Counted from the stretch's first letter, positions 44,017 to 56,246 are shown. The stretch is DNA of 64,000 nucleotides from Selaginella moellendorffii (GCF_000143415.4 NW_003314407.1:186001-250000); one strand, 5' to 3'. Translations and numbers: made by a program. The notes: generated by a model not told the origin, from the sequence alone.

Positions 44017-44740
44017 GGTGAAAGCCCAAAGCACTTGTCTCCCTAGGGCGTGGTAGGCCTTGAGCACTAGAAGGTAAGTGGGGGATGCGAGTGTTGGGCA
44101 GCCCGAGGTTAGACCTCAGGTGCCCGGCTCCACACCCCCAGCTGGACTTCTAGTGCATGTGCAGGCTGCCAAGCTCCTCCCCACGTGCACCATGTCGGAG
44201 TCAGACTCGGGCTCCATCTCGGACTCGGGTTCCAGCTCGGACATGGACACGTGGGGTGAAAGCCCAAAGCGCTTGTCTCCCTGGGGCGTGGTAGGCCTCG
44301 AGCACCGAAAGGATAGTGGGGGATGGGAGTGTGGGCAGTCGAGGTCAGACCTCAGGTGCCCGGCTCCACACCTCCAGCTGGACTTCTAGTGCATGCGCGG
44401 GCTGCCAGGCTCCACCCCGCGTGCACCATGTCCGAGTCGGATTCGGGCTCCATCTCAGACTCGGGTTCCGGCTTGGACATGGACATGTGGGGTGAAAGCC
44501 CAAAGCGCTTGTCTCCCTGGGGTGTGGTAGGCCGCAACCACCAGAAGGATAGTGGGGGATGGGAGTGTGGGCAGCCGAGGTCAGACCTTGGGTGCCCAGC
44601 TCCACACCCCCAGCTGGACTTCCAGCGCACGCGTGGGCTCCTGCCTGCTCGGACTTGGGCTTGAAGTTGGGCTCAAGCACGTACTCGAGCTTTTGCTCGG
44701 GCTCGCGTTTGGACTTGGCTCTTGCTCATGCTCAAGCTTG
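44017..44740 (+). repeat. 237-bp tandem repeat, about three units
   Basis: Units begin with GGTGAAAGCCCAAAGC at 44017, 44255 and 44491 (periods 238 and 236) and fade near 44740. Each contains CTTGTCTCC..GGGGYGTGGTAGGCC, GGGGGATGxGAGTGT, CCxAGCTGGACTT and a Ser/Asp-coding TCGGACTCGGG run. The short open frames across them (SESDSGSISDSGS) are repeat by-products. Confidence 0.8.
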
Positions 44741-45394
44741 AACTCCGACTGGGACAAATAGCCAAAAGCTGTTGTCCTAGAAAGAGGAGGGACTTTCTTA
44801 CCTGTAGGATGATGGATGGGGAGTGGAGGCTCTCGAGCAGCTAGGGTTGAACCGCGGTTGCCCAGCTCTGCTTCCCATACAAACGAGGGTTGGCTCACTT
44901 GCTAGGGTCATGTCGTGGCACTTCGATGGCTCCCCTTGTGTGCCTCACCTTGTGGGCTTCCCGTGCCCACCAGCCAAAGGAAATGGTGCTCAACTGCTCT
45001 AGTGGCAAGCATGTGCAACATCCATCCAGGTGTTACCCGATCGGCAATCCAGACGTGGAACTCCCGACGTGGAATGCCTGGGCAGTGTCGCATGTGTGAG
45101 TGCTCATGGCCTTTGGCTGGTGGCGTGGGGGGGGCCTCCCCAGCATTGATGGGGGGTGGGGTTGTGCAAGGGTTCTCGACTACGGAGAGAGCCTCGACGT
45201 GGCTTCCCTGGCACCCGCTCCAGCGTTCGGCAGAGTTGTGCTGTGCGGTCCATGGGCCTGGCCTTGGGACCACATCCGCATGCCATCAGGCAAGGGGGAG
45301 GGAGGCAGCAGTTGTAAGGAACCAACTCGCCGAGGTGTCGTAGGCTAAAGGAGCCCCGAAAGCTTGACCAAAATGATAAAGAGTTCATTGGATG

Positions 45395-45580
45395 GGACCA
45401 AGTCTAAGATCGAGTCCAAGACCGAGTTCGAGATAGAGTCCGGAATCGAGTCCGAGACCGACTCGGAGACCGAGTTCGAGGTCGGGTCCAAGGTCAGGTC
45501 CGAGATCGAGTCCGAGATCGAGTCCGAGACCGAATCCGAAGTTAGATCCGAGATCGAGCTAGAGACTAAGTCCAAGTACT
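45395..45580 (+). repeat. (GAGNTCGAGTCC-like)n minisatellite
   Basis: Irregular 6- and 12-base units around GAGTCCGAGA / GAGATCGAGT, about 20 copies. On the plus strand it gives an artificial E/S-rich frame (IESEIESETESE); on the minus strand an S/D-rich one. Confidence 0.8.
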
Positions 45581-46650
45581 AATACGGGTCAAGGGGTGAA
45601 AGCCCAAAGTGTGCGTCTCCCAGGGGGGGGGGGGGCTGCAGGGGGTTCCAAAAGTATAGTAGGGATAGTGAGGTTCAGGAACCAGTCTTGAAGGAACTCT
45701 CCAGTGGTGCTTCCAAACTGACTTGAGGTTGAGACTGGGGCCGAGGGGCCTTGGGTGGGAGTGAGCATGGGCTTGAGTGGTGCCGGAGGGGCCACCCAGG
45801 GAAGTGTTCAAGAGCAGCTCCCACTCCCGAAAGGGAAACCGACTGCGGTGCTCCCAGCTCATTTGGAGTGGTGCCCCACTTGAGTACCTTGCGGCTCATT
45901 GGTCCTCGCCCTTCCTAGGGGCTTGGGCCTTCCCTTCGGGATGGAAGTGGGGGAGTAAAGGTACCCATACTGGGCCATTAGGCCACGGTGTTTCGCCCCG
46001 ACGTCCCGAAGCAAGTGCTGCACCCAAGGCTTGGGATTTAGAGGGTCCCATGATCAAGTCTTGCTGTACCAAGGGGTATTAGGAACCTGGAGGCTTGGTG
46101 TGCTTGGCTGCTTGTGCCTGCGGGGAGTGTAGCCGAACCTTAAGTCCAATCTAACCCGGGGAGGGGGATTGGGAGAGATTTGGGAATCCGTAGATGGATG
46201 GCTAACACTCCGTTGCTCATGCAGTGAGTAGCTGAAACCCAGTAGGACCAAGTAGGAGCTTGTACAATAGGCAAGAACCTTGGCAAGGGAACTTAGCACA
46301 AGCCAAGGCAGTGTTGGTCAGATAGACGAGGTAAGCTAGCAAATTGGAAAGGAAAAATTTGTGGCTTACAGCAGTGTGGTCCTTTAGGCTTCCAAGGGAG
46401 GCAAGCCTCAGGGGCGGCACAGTTGCTTGGCAAGGGCCAGCGTCATGCGGCGGGAAAGGGGAGGGGTCCCCACCTGCCATGCGACAGAGGGAGGAAGGGG
46501 GGAGGACTCTCCCAGGCCCAAAGTGCGCGGAGACGACACAGGCTAAGCCTCAACCAGCGTGTGCGTGAGGGAGGGGGGGAAGGCCCTGTCTGCCTGCCAT
46601 GTGGCACAGAAAGGGGGGGAGGGGAAAAAAAAGTGGCCTGGAATGTCTGG

Positions 46651-46945
46651 GCCCCAAGACGCGCGATTTTTCGTGAAAAGTTGGGGAGGTACCCCACATT
46701 TCATGGGGAGTGTTTTGGGGCCCAAAACGCGTGATTTTTCACAAAAATTTGCAAGGGTACCACATGTTTCGTGGGCTTTTTTTCGGGCCCAAAACACGCG
46801 ATTTTTCATGAAATGTTGGGGAGGTACCCCACATTTCGCAGTGCGCGTTTTGGGGCCCAAAACGCAGTCTTCGTGAATTGTTGGGGAGGTACCACATGTC
46901 CCGCGGGCGTGCTTTTTGGCGCCCAAAAAGTACACGGGATTGTGG
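46651..46945 (+). repeat. 68-bp tandem repeat, about four and a half units
   Basis: Units start with GCCC(C/A)AAxACGC at 46651, 46720, 46788, 46855 and 46921 (periods 69, 68, 67, 66). Each contains GATTTTTC.TGAAA.TTGGGGAGGTACC and CCACATTTC. The period is not a multiple of three, so each unit is read in a different frame; the open frames over it are not evidence for a gene. Confidence 0.85.
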
Positions 46946-47566
46946 AGGTACACTATAGCTTTGGATCAGCTGCCCCACACTATAAAAGTAGGGGGAGTGT
47001 GAAATATTTTAGAGTGGGTTCAAATTGTGACTATAGCACTAGATCCCATTAGACCTCCAAAGTTAAGTGTCCATGGGCTTGAATAGTACTGGGTTGGGTG
47101 GCCACCTGGGAAGTCCAAGTGACCCCCTCTTTTTTTTTTCCTTACAAGTCATTTATTTTTGTAAGATCACTGTTTTAATATATAAACTTTGAGTATTTTT
47201 CCATAGCATATAAGTGTATGGTCCTTAAATACTACTTACAATTGTCAATGTAAGGTATATTTGCCAAATTGTGTCATTAGTTAGTTATTAACTAGGATAT
47301 AAGTCACAAAGAATATGTTGTGACTGTCACCATGTGGTATGGCAAACAAGTCCAAACATATATATGTCACATGGCATACAAGGACACTAAACTCTAACAA
47401 TGAGAACAAGCCAAAGGGCATGCCACGTCAATATGACACATATTGAAAACCATAAAACTCAAAACAAACCAAAGCACATCCACATGTCAATATGGCACAC
47501 TTTGAAAACCATAAAACTCTATGAGATCAAACCAAAGGCCATGCCACGTGTCAAAATAAAACTCGG

Positions 47567-47776
47567 ATATATCCAGGGCCAGACACATCCGGGGCCCGGC
47601 ATATCAGGTGCTTGACATGTCCGAGGCCGGACATATTGGGTGCCAAACATGTCTAGGGCCCGACATGTACGGAGCTGGACATATCGGGGCCCGACATATC
47701 GGGTGCCCGACATATCCGGGGCCAGACATGTCCGGGGCCTGACATCTCGGATGCCCAACATATCTAGGGCCGGACA
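47567..47776 (+). repeat. 19-bp minisatellite, about eleven units
   Basis: Repeated (A/T)TCxGGGxCxGACAT(A/G)TC-type units (such as CCGGGGCCGGACATATC) alternate between two variants. The minus-strand open frame at 47519-47761 simply reads the repeat in three frames. Confidence 0.8.
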
Positions 47777-48395
47777 ATTCTTTTTGGATTAGCCTGGCTA
47801 ACTATGGCCAAAATCAGTGCCTGAACTGGACGGAAGCCCTATGTGGCACACTTGCGCATCTTTGGCTGCGAGGCTCGAAACTTACTAAATATCGAATGGT
47901 GCTAGATTGCGAATTTGGACACGGGACGAACACCATCGTGTTCAGGCTGATCTCTACATTTTGTATATATGCCAAATGAGCAAATCTAAACACTTTCCAT
48001 AAATAGCATTTGGGACTGAATTGAGACTAACCCTAAAGGCATGATAACGAGGGTGTTTGGCAAACACGGTAAGCTACCATCTAACAATATTAAGGGACCA
48101 AGCTCAATATCACAGGGGTTCCCAACACTAGCAAGTGCAAGTCAATGAATGAATTTCTCTAACCAAGTCAAGTATGCTTGACTAAATAGACACTTAGGAA
48201 TTCCTTCCTTATGCTCATCTGATCAAGTGCACACGCGAAGACCAGTTTCTCAACTAGCTTAGGCATAGACTGATAACAGGCCCAGCAATACCGACCTCCT
48301 GCCATTGTGGCAGTAAGGAAAGAGTGTCCGTAAGGATTGGCCAACAGGTAACTTTCGATACCCGAAGTCACATTCGCAACACTCTCCCCCCCTAA

Positions 48396-51300
48396 AGAAG
48401 ATTGACGTCCTCGTTGATGCATACTCGAGTCTAAAATACCGCCAAGGAAACAACTCCAGAAAAAGTTCACAGTATTCACACTATGTAAGAAATGCACTAA
48501 CTTAAATGAGTTAGGAAGCAACCTCTTTGTCTAACACGGATGCGCTACCAACTCAGACACCTTCTGGCCATCGCCAACAAGGAAATGACCAACAAAGTTA
48601 GCCACCTTTGCTGCTCTGGGAGTCACCCAATTTACAAAAGTGTGATATGCCCTTGCCCGCAAGGACATAGAGAAAGAAGCCAGAGGCCCCAACCCTCCTG
48701 AGCAAAGAAACCAAACCCATCAGTAAGGTTTAGATAGACTACTGTAAACAGGCAGTTAGAGTTGTTTACATGGCCACGCCCTTTTAATGGAATAAGGAAC
48801 ATCGACAGAGAGGTGGGTTATGTGACCAATCGACAATAGCTACCCCATAACTAGAGATTTCAACATGCATATGAAGTGCCGAAGCCAGTCTGCCCAGTAC
48901 TGGCCCAAACTCAAAGATTAATAGATGGACAATATCAAAGTCAGAGATAATAATATCTTAGAGACTTAATTATCAGTGAATATATTTTAGATTAGAACAC
49001 TAAAGTATTCTAAATAAGTTATCATCCAATAAACCAGTATTATAGTATAGGAACCACCAAGATCATCATAATTGGTAAATACAGGATTCACCATCCAATA
49101 AAATTCAATAGCTAGTATATCATCAAGGAAACTCAATAATGAACCCTAACTACAGAAGATGGTAAATAGTATGCTAAATAACTTACTAAAGATAACTCAA
49201 AGAACACAAAGTATCATTAACTGACAAGCACAAAGCTCGCGAATGTATCACCCAAAGGAAATAACATCCCAACCTATCAAAACTAGCTTAAGCAATAATC
49301 AATAAAACAAAATGAATGCGGCAAGACCAACAAACACTCATTCATGTCAACTATCACACTAGCCAATCTGAATAGATCCTGATCAACAATACAAAGGAAC
49401 TCAATTTGCTTAAGCAAGTGCTAGCAACATTCTATAGATGTCTCAAACCCAAGAGACCAATCCAAAGCAAACCACAAAGAACATATGGTATTACAAAAAG
49501 CCATAAACCATCAAAGAGAACAACTAACTATCATGAAAAATCATTAATTATCCCATCAATGAAGAGATGCATAATCATTGTCAAAGAAGGAGTCCACCAT
49601 CCCGAAGAATGGCAAATTATTCTATACCAACAATAATCAAGCAAAACCTTTTAACAAGGATAATCAATTATCCTAGATGATAGTCAATCATCACCAATGA
49701 TTGTTAGATGCAAAAGCCAACTTCAACATCGAAGCTAATGAGCTAAAATGCCTTCCCTAACAACTTTTAACAAATGGAACAATAAATATAAAATTCAAAG
49801 AACCAAAAGCTCGAAGAAGTCTATAGCCAAGTCTTGTCAAACAATGATCACGAGTCTCATATGAACTAACTTCAATGCTAAAGAAGAAATCATGGTACAA
49901 CCCATAATATTCTCCTCAACACATCCATAAGCTAAACTTCATAATGCCAAAGCTAAACTTCATAATGCCAAACCTAATGAAGAGCATATCTGCATCAATC
50001 CAAAAGCCAAGTACAATGAAGTTATGCTCAACAAGTGATCACCAAACGATCCTCCACAAATTCATTTATAGCAAGACGTAACTCACTTCATAGCAAGCAC
50101 AAAAAGAATCATCAATAATTGGTATATCTCAATTTAAATCTAATAAGAATTCAAACATTAATCACCAACTCTTCTTCTCGTAAAGTTAGTATAATCCACG
50201 ACTAAATCACTTTTCAAGGAAAAGCCAAAGCTCAACCTCTACTAAACAATCTCGTCTAAAACACAACTAACTCAATTTGCCACTCAGTTCATTTGAACGT
50301 CAACATAGTTGCTAACTAGCAAATAGGTGAATGCTAATAACACAAAGCTATAACCAAATCATCAATACTATCTCTATCGAGACTAATGAAACTCAATATC
50401 AATCCTAAGATAATTCATTTCACTTGAATCTCAATATCAATATTACTAACAACAAAGCATCACTTCTATGCCATCAACACTAGAGCAAAGCTAGAAGAAA
50501 GCAAGAGTAAATTACCATTCATAACTTTTTAGCAACTAAGCTAATCAAAGTCGAAGATACTATACTCAATATCCGAGACTAATCTTTCAACAATACTCAG
50601 CTATAGATAACACTTCATCAAGGAGTGATTCACCATGTCCAAGACTCAATGAAATCTAACACTATGAACTAAATGCAACCAAATGATATCGACAAAGGTA
50701 TAATCGATATGTTAACATGGAAAAACTATGTAAGTTTAACAACATAATCCTCCGCAACATCATCCGGTAAAACAAACCCATCACTGCTAAATTATCATCG
50801 AGTGAAATAAATGTTAACAGTCCTCAACGAAATCTACAAACAATCATTAGTTGCAAAGCAACCAACAATCACTTTTAAACTTGCCTTTCACAAGACCTAA
50901 ACACTAAATTCACGTCATTGAGTCATACACTTGTCCAATATAAACATAATACCCTAGGTATGAGATAAAGTTTCATAGACAAACATAAACTAAATGACCA
51001 CTCAAATCCAACTCAACCGAGATAAACTCACAAACACATCCAGTCAATAGCTTTGAGCATGCCTTGAAGAGGCTAGCTATACATGTCCAACACTTAGTTG
51101 AAACTAAAGTGAAGATCATGAGATGGACTCATATTGGTACACAACCTCCACTTAAACAATGCTATAGTACAGGTACTAACATCTCAATTCAAACAACTAA
51201 GTTGAACATCACTATCCTTAGCCAAGGCACAGGGCTACCAAAACTAAGTCAAGATCAGTGAAAGCTCATTACTCTCATAGAGTTTTAACAAAATGCAAGG

Positions 51301-53360
51301 TGCAACCTGCCACCAAGCACAATGCTACAGAAGAAAGGCAAAAGGGTCACCTTTATTAGAAAAGCGCAACGGCCACTTTTCTACACCAACTCCAGACTCT
51401 ATCCAACTCAATTGCTTTAGCCCCAAAAGTCAACATCCTTATCGAGCCGCATCATACAAATTACCTACTAAGATCTAAGCCAACGAAAGTCAACTCCAAC
51501 CCTTTCATTAGTTTATATTGGCTTTACGAAAACGGAATGGTTTTCGAGCAAGTGATCAATAGATCAACCATTAGAAAGCTTAAGAAAATTTGTGGAAAAT
51601 TTTCCATCTTAGAGAAAGAATGACTCTTAGTTTATGAATGCAAACTTTCAAAACTCAACCAACTTCCTTTTACTAACAACTTCACATATGTTCATCTCAA
51701 CACAAATTCTTATGACCCACCGTATGCTTAAGCGTCGAACATCATGCCCATATTTCCAATATCCAAAACCGACATTTGCAAAATACAAAGTGAACATCTA
51801 AAACTTGATCACGAAGACCATATCTTTCAAATATCCATATTGCACTAACACTTTTCTTCAATCATTCTCAAAATCCAATGTGAAGCTAAAACACTAACAA
51901 GAAAAATGACATAGAAAATCAAGCTCTAAGGAAAATTCTTTATCACTTGAAGTAATAATGCCACTTCCACTAACACATGTGCTAGTGATGTCAATGCCTT
52001 AAACCTCACACCTTCTTTATCCAACAATCTACTCCAAGTGCTAACGGATAAACCAACAAGCTATAGCAAATGAATGTTATACCCCTTTTCCACCACTTTA
52101 ATGGGCAAACTTAAGGAACCAGGGAACCAACTTAAATTTAGCATAATGGACCATCATCGAGAATCCAATCAAAGCTACTACAATGCTACTTCATGTAAGT
52201 AGATTAGCTTCACCATCAACCACTTTGGGGTTGATCATTTTTTAACCAAGCAACTTTGTAAACACATTGCTCATTATCACATGGATATGATATAAAATCA
52301 TAATGACTTAATCATCAATTGAGCAACACCATGAGCAATGCTAATGTCATTATTTCAAAAGTTTATGTGAGCATCAAGTGCCAACTCAATTCAACAAAAT
52401 GCAACATAAATGCCACACTCCACCAATAGAGATTTACAATACTAAACACCACTAACTTTTGTTCACAACATGGACAACCTCATACCACTCTCTATCCGAC
52501 CAAACTCAACACTAATCTAACACCAAGCTACTTAAGGAGCAATAGCAAGGTTCCCTAGAAAAGAATTGAGCACTGTAACTCAAGTCTTCTAATAGCAAGC
52601 TTAGACAAAATGGTTTAGCGCTTCACCGCTATCCATCCCATAACTCACCATTTGTAAGACCATCATTTTCAACATGCATCAAGGTAGGGACTCTTGATTG
52701 CATAATGTGAACACGAGCAATGAGTCAACACCTCATTGCAAATCATCTCTCCAAGAGAAAATGATTTACATGTTTTATCCTTCGTCTCTAATGACTCTCT
52801 TTTCGGTCTCATCTTTGACTAAACCTCAAGTTTGCATTCGCATTGTTTTCAGTTCAATCTAAGAAAAGTTTATGAGAGAGCACGGCAATGACTACTTGAA
52901 CCAATAGACTAATCCCTACAGTCTTGGTTGATTCACTCATAATCATGCTTAGGAAGGATCCACTAATGCCGTGCTAAACAGTTATAGACCAGCCTATTTG
53001 CCACTCATAGCAAACCTAGGGAAAGTTTACTTTCACCCATGGTACATGGAACAACTCATGGAACCACCGATAGGCTAACATTAATCCTGCCAACTCAAAG
53101 TGTAACCTCGAGTTGCTAATGTGCCTCACTCACGAGCCCAAGCTTAAACTCGTGCAACCGGAACAACTCAATCCCTCTTATGAGCCCAAGAGCAAACTCA
53201 CATTACAAAGTACAACAAGGTAACAAAATCCATACCCAAAGAACGATTGTGAAGCCTTTGCACCCAAACATGTACCCATTTGGATCATCGTTTTCATCTC
53301 TACGTATGCAATGAAACTAGTTGCCCAATCTCATTAGATAGTACTTGCCGAAACTCATCC
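48396..53360 (-). mobile_element. Non-coding retroelement interior
   Basis: About 5 kb between a polypurine tract (48382-48400, minus strand) and a primer-binding site (53361-53371). No pol or gag frame is visible on either strand, apart from the AT-rich block shared with 38290-39070. It looks like the interior of a non-autonomous or fully decayed LTR element on the minus strand. Confidence 0.55.
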
Positions 53361-53371
53361 TCTGATACCAA
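53361..53371 (-). other. Primer-binding site (tRNA-iMet type)
   Basis: The reverse complement TGGTATCAGAG matches the canonical plant initiator-tRNA-Met site exactly over 11 bases, and is two bases from the LTR start TGTAGTGCAC at 53374. Confidence 0.75.
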
Positions 53372-53373
53372 CT

Positions 53374-53860
53374 GTAGTGCACCCTATCTCTTTCCCCTTA
53401 AGCCAACTGGAAAAGGGGCAATTGCTTGATGAAAGAGCCCTTAGTGGCTATTTTATCCCCATTTATCCCCCAAGGTTCCAAGGATCCACGGTAATAGTAT
53501 ATCCAAATCTCATCCCATAATCACATGCGCTACACTCAGCCATTAAATGAAGGGATAAAACTAAATTTTTGAGCATATAACCAAAGAGTGAAGGAATTAA
53601 AACATGGAATTACTCATGAACATATAACCCAAAGAATAATAGGACAAATATACAAAGTGACATTAAAACAATTCTAAAGCATTCATCATCTCAATACTAG
53701 GACTAACATGCAAAACAAAGTTAAACAAAGTTTGGCATATATCAATAGTCTAGCACAAGGATATAGCATAATTTTAGCATACCAATAGCCTAACATAAGG
53801 ATTCCACCAACTAGTATGGTATGGTTGGGCAAAGTGTTGTATAGTTAGTATATTAGTTTA
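53374..53860 (-). repeat. LTR (TGTAGTGCAC family), right copy
   Basis: Starts TGTAGTGCACCC and matches 37495-38100 in order. On the minus strand it would be the 5' LTR of the element whose interior is 48396-53360. The outer boundary is unclear; similarity fades near 53860. Confidence 0.6.
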
Positions 53861-54813
53861 TAGTGTTCATAGCTTTATGAGGTTAAGCTAGGCCTTAGCT
53901 ACTACAAATCTATGGCTGAAGACATAAATTAGAAGTATAGACTAATTGATTGATTAATCAATCATATGCACACTCCACCTCATTTGTGTTTATTAATGTT
54001 TAACATCTGTAAAAGTGTAATAGAATTTGTGTCAGGAATAGGATCTTTCTATGCATTCGAGAGTGTGAAGTAAAGCAACTTGAGACTTGCAACATCCCAT
54101 GCTAGCACCTAAAGTTAAAGTTCTATAATATGAGACTTCTAATGTTGTTTTTCTTGGCATGTGGAAACCCCCTTATACACCATCTAGGGTTGCAACATTT
54201 AACACTCGGGTTCTTATGGTTCTTATAGCTGGCTAGGGAAATCTAATTGCCCCAAATGGTCTGTGAGTGACTAAGAGAGAGAGTTGTGTCTTTTCTTGGT
54301 TGGGTCCCTTGCCTAAGGCTTTTATAGGTTGTGTTGACATCTCATGTAAACAAGTTTAATGTTCAAGGGCTGATAAAGCCTTGATTGACACTTCCACAAT
54401 TTGAGCTATCAAGCTGGTGACACATGCACCAATCAAGACAAGTTTGACTATTCACCCTTTACTTAGGTATCACAAGCCACCCATGATGTGGGAACAAGTG
54501 GTATCTTTCACAACAAAATGTTGGTGTACTTTGTATTTGTACTTAATTCCTAGTCATCCACTTGAAAATAAATTAGCTACTGCATTACAAGACAAATAAA
54601 AGATTCAAACTAAAACAAAAATCCATCTGGCTTGGAATGTCTTTCATAAATTATCTTGAACCTTAGAGACAAAAAAAATATCTATAAGTTTACATTTTAA
54701 AAAATCTTTATTTTATTATTTTAACTTATTCTAAATTTTATATAAATAAATTTTTATATATCTATAAGGTTAAAAACAGTTTTAATTTTATTTCTTTGCT
54801 ATTACTATTTGCA
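53861..54813. other. Intergenic AT-rich region before lectin B
   Basis: No gene recognised. The last 100 bases are extremely AT-rich (TTTATATAAATAAAT near 54737-54752 could serve as a TATA element) and lead into the lectin start. Confidence 0.4.
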
Positions 54814-55701
54814 ATGAGAATAGCATTAAATATTTTCATTTTACTACTTTTATTTAAAGTTTCTAAACAAATTGAATATCAGACTGGAGTATTTGATGCT
54901 ATAAGTGAAAATGTTGTACATGCTATTATAGGAGCTATTAGAAATTCAATTAATAATATACCAAATAGTATAATTCCATTAAGACAAAGTGTACATGGAG
55001 AAGTAGATGTTCAACATCCAGATAGAACTCATACATATGTTGGATTTGGTATTTTTGTATTAGAAACAATTAGAGAATTTTGTACTATAAATTCCGAAGG
55101 AGGTGTAGAATTAGGAGTTAACATAAGAAATTCACTAAATCACATTTTAGAAGAGTCTTCTGATGAGATGCTCAATTTTGCTGCCTCATTTATTATTATA
55201 AACACTGAGCATTTTTTAATTTATTATTTTGTTAGAAATTTTAATAATCAACAACACAGAAGACAACAGATTTTAGTAAGACATTCTCAATGCTATTTGT
55301 TTTCAAGCTTTTTAATAAGTGGTTCTATCAATATGCTGCATCAATATCTATTACCTTCACAATTTTTAATTTCTTCAAATCATAAAGCACATTTATATTT
55401 AAGCTCTGATTGTAACTTAATAGTATATATGGGTATAAAAACATTATGGTCTTCAAATACTTCAAAAAAAGGAACAAACTGTATTCTAAGATTGCAAGAG
55501 GATGGAAATTTAGTTTTATATTCTTATGATAGTAAACCTGTTTGGACAACAAATACTTATTGCACTTCTTATAATTGTTATAAAGCTACATATTTAGTTA
55601 TACAAAATGATTGTAATTTGGTTTTATATATTGGATACCAAAAAACATTTAGCACTAACCCTAAATTATATTCTGAATGGGATTCAAAATCTTTTTGCTA
55701 A
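54814..55701 (+). CDS. Secreted GNA-type lectin with unknown N-terminal domain, copy B
   Basis: Intronless; the true ATG is at 54814 (the open frame extends to 54796 without one), giving 295 residues. A strong signal peptide (MRIALNIFILLLLFKVS) is followed by the same unrecognised domain as copy A; matched landmarks include HAIIGAIRNSINNIPN, IYYFVRNFNNQQHRRQQ and FLISGSINM.HQYLL.SQFLISSN. The lectin half has two complete QxDxNxVxY sites (QEDGNLVLY and QNDCNLVLY) and a partial third (SSDCNLIVY), so this copy may bind sugar at two sites, against one in copy A. All C-terminal cysteines align, as does the end WDSKSFC. By eye the two proteins are somewhat over half identical, and the conserved spacing with diverged DNA suggests both are under selection. 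AT-rich codons. Confidence 0.8.
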   Translation: MRIALNIFILLLLFKVSKQIEYQTGVFDAISENVVHAIIGAIRNSINNIPNSIIPLRQSVHGEVDVQHPDRTHTYVGFGIFVLETIREFCTINSEGGVELGVNIRNSLNHILEESSDEMLNFAASFIIINTEHFLIYYFVRNFNNQQHRRQQILVRHSQCYLFSSFLISGSINMLHQYLLPSQFLISSNHKAHLYLSSDCNLIVYMGIKTLWSSNTSKKGTNCILRLQEDGNLVLYSYDSKPVWTTNTYCTSYNCYKATYLVIQNDCNLVLYIGYQKTFSTNPKLYSEWDSKSFC

Positions 55702-55702
55702 T

Positions 55703-56246
55703 ACATATTTTCTTTATACTTACCATTTCTGTTTCTTATATTAGATATGTAAATTTATTAATAAAATAGTTAATCATGTTCTAATATCTTATTAAATTGT
55801 TTCTTTCATCACTGTCTTGTCTTTTAATAAGGAGAAGGTTTTAATTTTAATCATAATTACAATTTAAAATTTTCTACCTTGTTTTTATAAGTATTTAAAT
55901 TTCTATATTATTAAAATTTCCAACTTGGTAGCAATTGCCTAAAAAGCACCGCTCATGAGCAAACGATCGATGATATCAACATATTTTCTTTATACTTACC
56001 ATTTCTGTTTCTTATATTATATATGTAAATTTATTAATAAAATAGTTAATCATGTTCTAATATCTTATTAAATTGTTTCTTTCATCACTGTCTTGTCTTT
56101 TAATAAGGAGAATTTTAATCATAATTACAATTTAAAATTTTCTACCTTGTTTTTATAAGTATTTAAATTTCTATATTATTAAAATTTCCAACTTGGTAGC
56201 AATTGCCTAAAAAGCACCGCTCATGAGCAAACGATCGATGATATCA
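55703..56246. repeat. Near-perfect tandem duplication of a whole intergenic region
   Basis: 55703-55978 (276 bp) and 55979-56246 (268 bp) are almost identical, both starting ACATATTTTCTTTATACTTA and ending CGATCGATGATATCA; one 8-base gap (near GGAGAAGG) and one or two substitutions separate them. The pair fills the space between the lectin B stop and the LPA1-like stop (56244-56246). It is evidently recent. Confidence 0.95.

Larger units (their letters stand above)
43376..48381 (-). repeat. LTR of minus-strand element, expanded by a GC-rich internal block
   Basis: Its two ends (43376-44010 and about 47880-48381) together correspond to the 1.13-kb solo LTR at 3870-4996. The right end (...CGCAACA) abuts a purine-rich tract on the minus strand (48382-48400, CTTCTTTAGGGGGGGAGAG), as expected of a 3' LTR; the left end abuts a PBS. 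The 3.87-kb middle (44011-47879) has no counterpart in the solo LTR and is GC-rich with minisatellites and short open frames. The LTR-PBS on one side and PPT-LTR on the other suggest a tandem arrangement sharing this LTR. Confidence 0.6.

Noticed and set aside
44078-44761. Open frames rich in Ser/Asp or Pro/Gly in the GC-rich block
   Set aside because: They follow the 237-bp tandem repeat and exist on both strands; open frames come from composition and not from a gene.
46344-47052. Several overlapping frames with repeating WGGTPHF or LGPKT phrases
   Set aside because: Produced by a 68-bp tandem repeat whose period is not divisible by three.
47567-47776. CRISPR-like short regular repeat
   Set aside because: Units are contiguous 19-mers without unique spacers in a plant nuclear context; it is a minisatellite.
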